Of a DNA stretch of 5,441 bases, positions 1 to 5,197 are shown in pieces; within the stretch, counting starts at the first letter, position 1; each line of letters starts with the position of its first letter. Below the pieces are notes generated by a model. That model was not told where the DNA came from, did no database searches, and worked only from the letters and a program-made list of their open reading frames with translations. This DNA comes from Bacteroidota bacterium (GTDB lineage: Bacteria > Bacteroidota > Bacteroidia > Chitinophagales > Chitinophagaceae). The DNA is taken from contig JAEWWO010000220.1 of the NCBI GenBank assembly GCA_023396345.1, forward strand, positions 1 to 5,441, read 5' to 3'. The position numbers and the translations under genes were made by a program.

Positions 1-618
1 CTGTTAACCAGTCTGGGACTTGTGACAGCCGCACTGGCACTGGCTGCTAAAGAAACCGTTGAGAATACAATATGTTCATTTGTAATTCTTTTTGATAAAC
101 CGTTTATGGTAGGCGATTTTGTAAAAGTGAATAATGTTTCCGGCAGTGTAGAGAGAATCGGTATACGCAGTACACGTTTGCGCACATCTAATAAAACACT
201 TATCAGCATACCCAACAAAGTGATTATTGGCGGAGCTTTGGAAAACACAAGCGATCAGACAAGAAGAAGATTCAGACAAATTTTAGAAGTAAATATCAAT
301 ACTTCTCAAGAGAAAATTAATACGCTGGTAAAGGCCATAAATGAAATATTAAAAAGCAACGGCAAGTTGATTCATGATGATGATACAATTGCTTATTTCT
401 CCGAAACGGGAACCAATTCGCATAAAATTTTTGTAGAATATTTTACCTGGATGAATATTAAATTCCGGGATTTTAGAAAATTGAATCAGGAAATAAATTT
501 ACAGATTTTACAGAAGATGGATGAATTGGATATTCATTTTTCTGACCCGGGTACATCAAAGGTTATTGTTGAAAGAGAACCGGATACTGAAGAGCCGCGC
601 AGAGAAGAACTTCTTTAA
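1..618 (+). CDS. MscS-family mechanosensitive ion channel, C-terminal part (5' end outside window)
   Basis: The reading frame is open from base 1, so the true start lies upstream; the GTG at 22 falls inside the pore helix and is not a credible start. About 205 residues are visible. They begin in the pore-lining TM3 helix (alanine/glycine-rich, then AAKETVEN), followed by the beta domain (DKPFMVGDFVKV, GSVERIGIRSTRLRT, ISIPNKV, ALENTSD) and the C-terminal alpha/beta vestibule domain (RRRFRQILEVNI onward). These are the hallmark conserved blocks of MscS channels. The family forms heptameric inner-membrane channels that release solutes on hypo-osmotic shock. The acidic, charged tail after DIHFSDPG (EREPDTEEPRREELL) is probably disordered. 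The N-terminal part is missing, so I cannot say whether this is a small MscS or a larger MscK/YnaI-like form. The gene converges on the yggS-like gene. Confidence 0.93.
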   Translation: MLTSLGLVTAALALAAKETVENTICSFVILFDKPFMVGDFVKVNNVSGSVERIGIRSTRLRTSNKTLISIPNKVIIGGALENTSDQTRRRFRQILEVNINTSQEKINTLVKAINEILKSNGKLIHDDDTIAYFSETGTNSHKIFVEYFTWMNIKFRDFRKLNQEINLQILQKMDELDIHFSDPGTSKVIVEREPDTEEPRREELL

Positions 619-647
619 TGTGATAATTTGCTAATGTGATAATTGGA
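616..647. repeat. Four tandem 8-bp units beginning at the mscS stop codon
   Basis: Four consecutive octamers start exactly at the TAA stop: TAATGTGA, TAATTTGC, TAATGTGA, TAATTGGA. All share TAAT, and units 1 and 3 are identical, so the block also reads as a 13-bp direct repeat (TAATGTGATAATT at 616-628 and 632-644). It lies in the 69-bp gap between two convergent genes. Function is unknown; replication slippage is the simplest origin. Confidence 0.6.
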
Positions 648-687
648 AAATACGGATTGAATATCTTTCCGGTAATATGACTTTAGT

Positions 688-1389
688 TTAATGACGACTG
701 CCAAAAATAGCTGAACCTACACGTATGATGGTTGCGCCTTCTTCGATAGCTGTTTCAAGATCTCCGCTCATGCCCATGGACAGTTCTTTTGCGTCAGCGC
801 TGACAAGTCCTTTTGCTATGGCTTCATCTCTTATATTTCTTAATCTGATAAAACTTGGGCGAACTTTTTCTGCATCTGCATCATATAAGCCAATTGTCAT
901 AAAACCTTTGATGTGTATGGTGTTGAATTCTTTTATCTTCTCGAGAAAATCAAATACTTCTTCAGGCGAAAGTCCATGTTTGCTCTCTTCAAAAGAAATA
1001 TTTACTTCTACAAATGCGTCAATATTTTTTTCTTCAAATAACAAACGCTGGTGCAGTTTTTCAGCCAGTTCCAGGCGGTCTAAAGATTGTATGCACGATA
1101 CATATTTTAAAACATCTTTTATTTTATTGGTTTGCAGATGACCAATAAAATGTTTTTCGCATTCAACATCTTTAAGTTCTTCAAATTTTTCTGCATACTC
1201 CTGTACTCTGTTTTCTCCAATTAGCTTTTCTCCTGATGCTATGGCAATTTTTATGCGTTCGGGTTCAACGGTTTTTGTAGCTAACAGAAGTCTTACCTCT
1301 TCAGTCTTTCTTCCGGATTTATTACACGCATCTTCGATACGCTGTTTAATATGCTGAATATTTTTTATGATTAATTCTTTGTCGTTCAT
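688..1389 (-). CDS. yggS: YggS/PLPBP-family pyridoxal-5'-phosphate homeostasis protein
   Basis: The 233-residue product matches the usual length and motif order of the YggS/PROSC family, a single-domain TIM-barrel protein resembling the N-terminal domain of alanine racemase. It binds PLP but has no known enzyme activity; the family buffers free PLP and affects amino- and keto-acid balance in the cytoplasm. Visible motifs are LLATKT with the predicted PLP-binding lysine K39, GENRVQE (58-64), HFIGHLQTNK (80-89), IQSLDR (100-105), EVNIS...ESKHG (128-139), GFMTIG (162-167), SMGMSGDLETAI (204-215) and RVGSAIFGSR (223-232), which form the phosphate-binding end. The ATG follows the upstream DUF2480 gene by 6 bp, so the two are almost certainly co-transcribed. 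A weak AAGG lies a few bases before the ATG on the minus strand. No clear terminator is seen after the stop. Confidence 0.96.
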   Translation of the reverse strand: MNDKELIIKNIQHIKQRIEDACNKSGRKTEEVRLLLATKTVEPERIKIAIASGEKLIGENRVQEYAEKFEELKDVECEKHFIGHLQTNKIKDVLKYVSCIQSLDRLELAEKLHQRLLFEEKNIDAFVEVNISFEESKHGLSPEEVFDFLEKIKEFNTIHIKGFMTIGLYDADAEKVRPSFIRLRNIRDEAIAKGLVSADAKELSMGMSGDLETAIEEGATIIRVGSAIFGSRH

Positions 1390-1395
1390 AGTACC

Positions 1396-1908
1396 TTATC
1401 TTTTTTTATAAACCGGAACTGAGCTGCAAGCCTCGCCGTACATAATACTTTTGGCAAATGGTAGCAACATGGTTGTAATTTCTGTATACACTCTGGCTGA
1501 AATTTCTTTTTCACCACAGCCTTTAATAACAATTCTCTTATCGGTGAATTGTTCTGCTGTTATACTTTTTTTAATATTTTCAAGTAGCAGATGCTCTGCC
1601 ATTTCTTCTTCTGTGCCAACGTATATGCGGACTGCGAAAGGTTGCAGATAGTTTGCCAATAGCATATATGCCCATCGGGGAATAATGGTATCAACAGAGC
1701 AATAAACAGCAACGGCTTTATTTTGGAATTGCGTCCAGTCGTAATCTTTTAGTTGCTGACGAAAATCTTTTTCCTTTAAAATCATTTCCATAAAAAGAAA
1801 CTGTTTCATATCAATAGAAACAATTTCTTCATGAGGATAAAAATCTTCTAAATCAATAGTAATAATCCCGCTTTCGGCTACTCTGTTTATTATTTCTCCG
1901 TTAGTCAT
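1396..1908 (-). CDS. DUF2480 family protein (function unknown)
   Basis: The 170-residue product matches, by recall, the DUF2480 family, known to me mainly from Bacteroidota and without an assigned function. Recognisable blocks are EIINRVAESGIITIDLEDFYP (residues 5-25), ILKEKDFR (43-50), the WAYMLLANYLQPFA stretch (79-92), VIKGCGEKEI (127-136) and a C-terminal SIMYGEACSSVPVYKK (154-169). There is no signal peptide or clear membrane helix, so it is probably cytoplasmic. Two cysteines, C131 in the KGC motif and C161 in GEACSSVP, sit in the best-conserved blocks and could be functional; that is inference. The ATG is supported by a -7-like box TATCTTTG four bases upstream. It is the first gene of a two-gene unit with the yggS-like gene, which hints at a shared metabolic or stress role but proves nothing. 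Confidence 0.88.
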   Translation of the reverse strand: MTNGEIINRVAESGIITIDLEDFYPHEEIVSIDMKQFLFMEMILKEKDFRQQLKDYDWTQFQNKAVAVYCSVDTIIPRWAYMLLANYLQPFAVRIYVGTEEEMAEHLLLENIKKSITAEQFTDKRIVIKGCGEKEISARVYTEITTMLLPFAKSIMYGEACSSVPVYKKR

Positions 1909-1912
1909 ACTG

Positions 1913-1920
1913 CAAAGATA
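1913..1920 (-). promoter_or_regulatory. Probable -7 promoter box for the DUF2480-yggS unit
   Basis: On the minus strand this reads TATCTTTG, a perfect match to the Bacteroidota -7 consensus TAnnTTTG. Only four bases separate it from the ATG at 1908, so transcription would begin at or within a base or two of the start codon, giving a leaderless or near-leaderless mRNA. I found no good TTTG/TTG -33 element at the usual distance, which weakens the call slightly. Confidence 0.6.
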
Positions 1921-1986
1921 CTTATTATTTTAAAGGGTTTTTATTCAGAAGTGATAACAGCTAACTTAAAAGTATTAAAAATTTAT

Positions 1987-2016
1987 TTTGTCATTTATAT
2001 TAATATCGTAATATTG
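1987..2016 (+). promoter_or_regulatory. Probable arsR operon promoter (-33 and -7 boxes)
   Basis: TTTG at 1987-1990 could serve as the -33 element. After an 18-bp spacer, TAATATTG at 2009-2016 matches the Bacteroidota -7 consensus TAnnTTTG at all fixed positions but one. Transcription would start near 2020, giving a leader of about 50 bases before the GTG of arsR. The -7 box lies at the centre of the dyad described separately, the arrangement expected of a repressor-controlled promoter. Confidence 0.5.
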
Positions 2017-2025
2017 CAATATTAA
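2000..2025. promoter_or_regulatory. 26-bp inverted repeat, probable ArsR operator
   Basis: The dyad is centred between 2012 and 2013. Its half sites are TTAATATCGTAAT and ATTGCAATATTAA, with 22 of 26 positions symmetric; the mismatches are the pairs 2007/2018 and 2009/2016. Within it, 2009-2024 is also a perfect 16-bp palindrome (TAATATTGCAATATTA) on a different centre. ArsR/SmtB repressors bind AT-rich dyads at or near the promoter of their own operon, and this one covers the likely -7 box about 50 bp before arsR. Assignment to ArsR is inference from position and symmetry. Confidence 0.65.
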
Positions 2026-2062
2026 AATATGATTATAGAATAACTTTTCATTTATAAAAATT

Positions 2063-2066
2063 AGGA
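2063..2066 (+). promoter_or_regulatory. Shine-Dalgarno-like AGGA before the GTG start of arsR
   Basis: AGGA lies 6 bases before the GTG at 2073. This frame has a TAA stop at 2055-2057 and no ATG before the GTG, so the GTG is the best start. None of the other plus-strand starts here shows a comparable purine box, in keeping with the weak Shine-Dalgarno use of Bacteroidota. Confidence 0.4.
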
Positions 2067-2072
2067 ATTAAA

Positions 2073-2408
2073 GTGGGAGTAACAAAAACAGAAAATTTTA
2101 CACAAGAGCAAAATGATATTGCTCAATTGCTTAAAGCACTTGCGCACCCGGCACGTATTGCAATAGTTGAGTATTTACTATCGGTAGATTCCTGTATTTG
2201 CAATGATATTGTAGCAGAGGTTAATCTGGCGCAGCCCACTGTTTCTCAGCATTTGAAAGAATTAAAAAATGCAGGAATTATTCAGGGTGAGATAGAAGGC
2301 AAATCTATTTGTTATTGTATCAATCCGGATAGTTTTAAGAAAATGGAACATTTTATAGATCAGATTTTTAATAAAATACATCATCAAAATGTATCAAGAT
2401 GCTGCTAA
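2073..2408 (+). CDS. arsR: ArsR-family As(III)-responsive transcriptional repressor
   Basis: This 111-residue protein is a winged-helix ArsR/SmtB regulator of normal size. The LLKALAHPARIAIVEYLL block (19-36) is the conserved first part of the domain, and LAQPTVSQHLKELKNAGII (52-70) is the recognition helix region. SCICNDIV carries C41 and C43 in a CxC arrangement at the place of the ELCVCDL metal-binding motif of classical ArsR, which supports As(III)/Sb(III) sensing. Two further pairs exist: C80/C82 in the wing region (ICYC) and C110/C111 at the extreme C-terminus. The start is GTG. The gene leads arsM, acr3 and arsC on the same strand, and a strong dyad lies upstream, so it probably represses its own operon until arsenite binds. 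The metal specificity is inferred from the CxC motif and the neighbours. Confidence 0.95.
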   Translation: MGVTKTENFTQEQNDIAQLLKALAHPARIAIVEYLLSVDSCICNDIVAEVNLAQPTVSQHLKELKNAGIIQGEIEGKSICYCINPDSFKKMEHFIDQIFNKIHHQNVSRCC

Positions 2409-2412
2409 ATAA

Positions 2413-2440
2413 TTTTCAATTTTCAACTTTCAATTTTCAA
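2413..2440. repeat. Four tandem 7-bp units (TTTTCAA) between arsR and arsM
   Basis: The units are TTTTCAA (2413), TTTTCAA (2420), CTTTCAA (2427) and TTTTCAA (2434), a heptamer microsatellite filling most of the 41-bp gap between the arsR stop and the arsM start. It shows no self-complementarity that would form a hairpin, so it is not a terminator. Copy-number change would alter the intergenic spacing but no reading frame. Confidence 0.7.
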
Positions 2441-2449
2441 TTATAAAAC

Positions 2450-3289
2450 ATGCAAACCAACGAACAAATAAAAGAAATAGTAAAGCAAAAATATGCTGAA
2501 ATAGCTTTACAGGATAAAGAAACCAATGCCTCTTCCTGCTGCGGTTCGGGAGGATGCAGTACCGAAGTGTACACAATTATGAGTGAGGAGTATAATGATA
2601 TGGATGGCTACAACCCTGATGCAGACTTAGGGTTAGGCTGCGGCTTGCCTACTAATTTTGCAAAAATTAAAAAAGGAGATACAGTGGTAGACCTGGGAAG
2701 CGGCGCCGGTAACGACTGTTTTGTGGCAAGGGCAGAAACTGGAGAAAAAGGAAAAGTAATCGGCATTGATTTTACAGAAGCAATGATTGATAAAGCAAGA
2801 GCTAATGCTGAAAAATTAGGATTCAACAATGTAGAGTTTCGTCAGGGAGATATCGAAAAAATACCGATGACAGCAAATGTTGCAGATGTAGTAGTGAGTA
2901 ATTGTGTTATGAATCTTGTACCTGATAAATCCAAAGCTTTTAGTGAAGTGTACAGAATTTTAAAACCAACAGGACATTTTTCAATCTCCGATATTGTTAT
3001 TACCGGAGAGCTTCCTGCAAAAATAAAATCTGCTGCTGAAATGTATGCAGGCTGTGTGGCAAGTGCTATTATTAAAGATGATTATCTAAACATAATAAAA
3101 GAAGCAGGGTTTCAAAACATTGCATTGCAGAAAGAAAAACCAATTATAGTACCGGATGATATTTTAAAAAATTATCTTACTGAAGAAGAGGTGAAAGAAT
3201 ACAAAAAATCACCTACAAAAATTTATAGTATTACTGTTTACGGAGAAAAGCAAACATCTTGCTGCACACCTGATTCGGCCTGTTGTTAA
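2450..3289 (+). CDS. arsM: Arsenite S-adenosylmethionine methyltransferase ArsM
   Basis: This 279-residue class I SAM-dependent methyltransferase has the ArsM signature. It converts As(III), bound by cysteine thiols, to mono-, di- and possibly trimethyl arsenic species in the cytoplasm. The SAM-binding motif I is VVDLGSGAGND (79-89), followed by KVIGIDFTEAMIDKAR (102-117) with the acidic residue D107 expected to hold the SAM ribose. Conserved cysteines are C36 in CCGSGGC, C64 in LGLGCGLP, C152 in SNCVMNL and C202 in YAGCVASA. Their spacings of 28 and 50 residues (C36-C64 and C152-C202) equal those of C44-C72 and C174-C224 in the algal enzyme CmArsM. The last nine residues carry four more cysteines (C271, C272, C278, C279). 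It lies 41 bp after arsR and 32 bp before acr3 with no terminator between. The function is well supported by sequence; the methylation end product cannot be read from it. Confidence 0.96.
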   Translation: MQTNEQIKEIVKQKYAEIALQDKETNASSCCGSGGCSTEVYTIMSEEYNDMDGYNPDADLGLGCGLPTNFAKIKKGDTVVDLGSGAGNDCFVARAETGEKGKVIGIDFTEAMIDKARANAEKLGFNNVEFRQGDIEKIPMTANVADVVVSNCVMNLVPDKSKAFSEVYRILKPTGHFSISDIVITGELPAKIKSAAEMYAGCVASAIIKDDYLNIIKEAGFQNIALQKEKPIIVPDDILKNYLTEEEVKEYKKSPTKIYSITVYGEKQTSCCTPDSACC

Positions 3290-3321
3290 ACAATCCTCTA
3301 AAAATTTCTATACGAATATAA

Positions 3322-4362
3322 ATGAAGCCTAAACTTAAATTTTTAGACCGCTATCTTACTTTATGGATATTTCTGGCGATGGCGGCAGGCGTATTACTGG
3401 GTTTTTTGTTTCCGGGTATTAAAAATCTGAATGACAAACTTTCTGTCGGAACAACCAATATTCCTTTGGCAATAGGATTGATACTGATGATGTATCCGCC
3501 TCTCGCAAAGGTTGATTATTCCTTGCTTCCGAAGGCTTTTAAAGATAAGAAAGCCATTTCATTGTCCTTATTATTAAACTGGATTATTGGTCCCATCCTC
3601 ATGTTTGTGCTGGCTTTTATATTTCTGCATAATGAGCCCGAATACATGACCGGATTGATATTGATAGGTCTGGCAAGATGCATTGCTATGGTCATTGTGT
3701 GGAATGATCTGGCAAAGGGCAACCGTGAATACGGAGCATTACTGATTGCACTCAACAGTGTGTTTCAGATTATTAGTTATAGTTTTCTTGCCTGGCTGTT
3801 TATTAATGTGCTGCCTGCAAAACTGGGATTTGGCGATTTTAATATATCTGTACCCATGAGCGATGTGGCTGAAAGTGTAATGATTTATCTCGGTATACCT
3901 TTTCTTGCGGGTTTTTTAAGCAGATATTTTCTTATAAAACGGAAAGGAAAAGAATGGTACAACAGAAAGTTTATTCCTTTTATTTCTCCCGTTACTCTAT
4001 ACGCTTTATTGTTTACCATTGTAATGATGTTCAGTTTAAAAGGAGACCAGATTGTAGAATTACCGATGGATGTATTAAAAATTGCCGTGCCGCTTGTTAT
4101 CTATTTTATACTGATGTTTTTCAGCAGTTTCTTTATCGGTAAATCAATGAAGATTCCGTATGATAAGAATGCGGCAATATCATTCACCGCTACGGGAAAT
4201 AATTTTGAACTGGCTATAGCCGTTGCCATTGCTGTGTTTGGTATACATTCACCTCAGGCTTTTGCAGGTGTTATTGGTCCGCTGGTAGAGGTGCCTGTGT
4301 TGATTTTGCTGGTACGTGCTTCGTTATACTTAAAACAAAAATATTATAAAAATGTATCCTGA
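3322..4362 (+). CDS. acr3: Acr3-family arsenite efflux permease
   Basis: This 346-residue, strongly hydrophobic protein has about ten predicted membrane helices, starting near residues 14-31, 47-60, 79-102, 109-128, 136-165, 183-204, 219-238, 252-273, 285-307 and 312-335. It carries the Acr3 signatures: [16 protein letters not shown] (118-133) with the conserved essential cysteine at C120, and [18 protein letters not shown] (290-307) followed by GPLVEVPVL (319-327) with conserved acidic residues E296 and E323. The family exports arsenite across the inner membrane using the proton motive force. It belongs to the bile/arsenite/riboflavin transporter superfamily and is unrelated to ArsB. The ATG has no Shine-Dalgarno sequence. 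The end overlaps the start of arsC by 11 bp in another frame, consistent with translational coupling. It would remove the arsenite made by ArsC. Confidence 0.97.
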   Translation: MKPKLKFLDRYLTLWIFLAMAAGVLLGFLFPGIKNLNDKLSVGTTNIPLAIGLILMMYPPLAKVDYSLLPKAFKDKKAISLSLLLNWIIGPILMFVLAFIFLHNEPEYMTGLILIGLARCIAMVIVWNDLAKGNREYGALLIALNSVFQIISYSFLAWLFINVLPAKLGFGDFNISVPMSDVAESVMIYLGIPFLAGFLSRYFLIKRKGKEWYNRKFIPFISPVTLYALLFTIVMMFSLKGDQIVELPMDVLKIAVPLVIYFILMFFSSFFIGKSMKIPYDKNAAISFTATGNNFELAIAVAIAVFGIHSPQAFAGVIGPLVEVPVLILLVRASLYLKQKYYKNVS

Positions 4363-4960
4363 AATTAAAACTATTATTGCTCAGTTTACTGATAATGCGG
4401 TTTCTCCTGAACGAAAAAAATTGTTGCAGCCATTAGCCGATTACATCAGGCAAAAAGCAGAAAAGGAAGAAGATATTTTACTGAATTTTATTTGTACACA
4501 TAATTCCCGAAGAAGTCATTTATCTCAAATCTGGGCACAAACAATGGCTCATTATTTCGGGGTGAAAAATGTATTTTGCTATTCGGGCGGAACAGAGGCT
4601 ACGGCTATGTTTCCCAAGGTGAAAGAAACATTGGAAACACAGGGTTTTAAAATACAGCTATTATGTAATGCTGACAATCCGGTTTATGCAGTGAAATACA
4701 CAAATAATCAGCATCCTGTCATTGCTTTTTCTAAAAAGTATGACGAAGCCTTTAATCCTGAAAGCGGTTTTTGTGCTATCATGACCTGTTCTTCTGCCGA
4801 TCAGGGTTGCCCCTTTATTGCAGGCGCTGAAAAAAGACTACCTATACAATATGAAGATCCCAAACTGTCTGATGGTACTGCCGAAATGAATCAAATCTAC
4901 ACAGAACGCAGTCTGCAAATAGCCAATGAAATGTGGTGGGTGTTTAAGCAGGTAAAGTAA
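4352..4960 (+). CDS. arsC: Arsenate reductase, low-molecular-weight phosphatase type, diverged P-loop
   Basis: This 202-residue protein belongs to the low-molecular-weight tyrosine phosphatase/ArsC fold and should reduce arsenate to arsenite in the cytoplasm. The P-loop is C48-T-H-N-S-R-R54-S55, a valid CX5R(S). The second P-loop cysteine of the usual CTGNSCRS is replaced by R53 and the glycine by H50. [11 protein letters not shown] places C146 and C153 seven residues apart, as for C82 and C89 of Staphylococcus aureus ArsC (TLCSDADNNCP), so the three-cysteine thioredoxin-coupled relay appears complete. EDP at 168-170 supplies the general-acid aspartate D169, and CYSGGTEA...FPKV (76-90) matches YSAGIET...PK. 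Unlike the 131-residue S. aureus enzyme, it has about 40 extra residues before the P-loop strand and about 26 extra between the P-loop and C146. Q59 stands where that enzyme has the potassium ligand E21. The start overlaps acr3 by 11 bp. A pure phosphatase role is possible but less likely here. Confidence 0.88.
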   Translation: MYPEIKTIIAQFTDNAVSPERKKLLQPLADYIRQKAEKEEDILLNFICTHNSRRSHLSQIWAQTMAHYFGVKNVFCYSGGTEATAMFPKVKETLETQGFKIQLLCNADNPVYAVKYTNNQHPVIAFSKKYDEAFNPESGFCAIMTCSSADQGCPFIAGAEKRLPIQYEDPKLSDGTAEMNQIYTERSLQIANEMWWVFKQVK

Positions 4961-5197
4961 TATGAACGTACTTTATTTCCTGTTTATTCTCAAAATGAAA
5001 GCAAGATCTGCAGTGATTTGTCCGCAGACTTGTTTTAAGTTTTATTTATTTTACACAAATTAGAATAGTTGTAATATTTTGAAAATCAATTATTTCTACT
5101 TTACATTTATGCTATTGTTAACACCGATTAGTAGCCACAATATTTACCTTTAGAAAAGATTCTACACTTACACTAATAAAACTTAAAACAATAGAAA
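4961..5197. other. Intergenic region between arsC and the catalase gene
   Basis: This 237-bp AT-rich gap holds the probable arsC terminator (about 4998-5052) and should hold the catalase promoter. The best -7 candidate is TACCTTTA at 5145-5152, one base off TAnnTTTG, but no TTG lies at a normal -33 distance (the nearest, 5115-5117, is 27 bp away), so I do not call it. No gene or RNA is seen here. Confidence 0.6.
4998..5052 (+). terminator. Probable Rho-independent terminator of the ars operon
   Basis: The left arm CAAGATCTGC (5002-5011) pairs with the right arm GCAGACTTG (5024-5032) across a 12-base loop, with one bulged A in the left arm. The stem can extend by one G-T wobble and three A-T pairs into the first bases of the tail. 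A T-rich stretch with TTTT, TTTTA and ATTTATTTT follows from 5033. It starts about 40 bases after the arsC stop and would separate the operon from the catalase gene. The bulge and long loop make it of moderate strength. Confidence 0.6.

Noticed and set aside
645..670. Possible hairpin GGAAA...TTTCC in the gap between the convergent mscS and yggS genes, considered as a shared terminator.
   Set aside because: The stem is only 5 A/G-rich pairs with a 16-base loop, and no T-run follows on either strand.
725..1141. Long plus-strand open frame opposite the yggS gene.
   Set aside because: It is the antisense shadow of a well-conserved YggS protein; its serine-rich translation resembles no family.
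2020..2072. Leader of arsR considered as a riboswitch or attenuator.
   Set aside because: About 50 AT-rich bases with no stable stem; regulation is adequately explained by the ArsR operator.
2608..2829. Minus-strand open frame inside arsM.
   Set aside because: It lies opposite the conserved SAM-binding region of ArsM and has no promoter or recognisable product.
4962..5063. 33-codon open frame (MNVLYFLFILK...) just after arsC, a possible small protein.
   Set aside because: It runs through the terminator hairpin and its T-rich tail, has no ribosome binding site, and its hydrophobic residues are explained by T-rich DNA.
5145..5152. TACCTTTA as a -7 box for the catalase gene.
   Set aside because: It differs from TAnnTTTG at the last base and has no -33 TTG at an acceptable distance, so it was kept only as a note.
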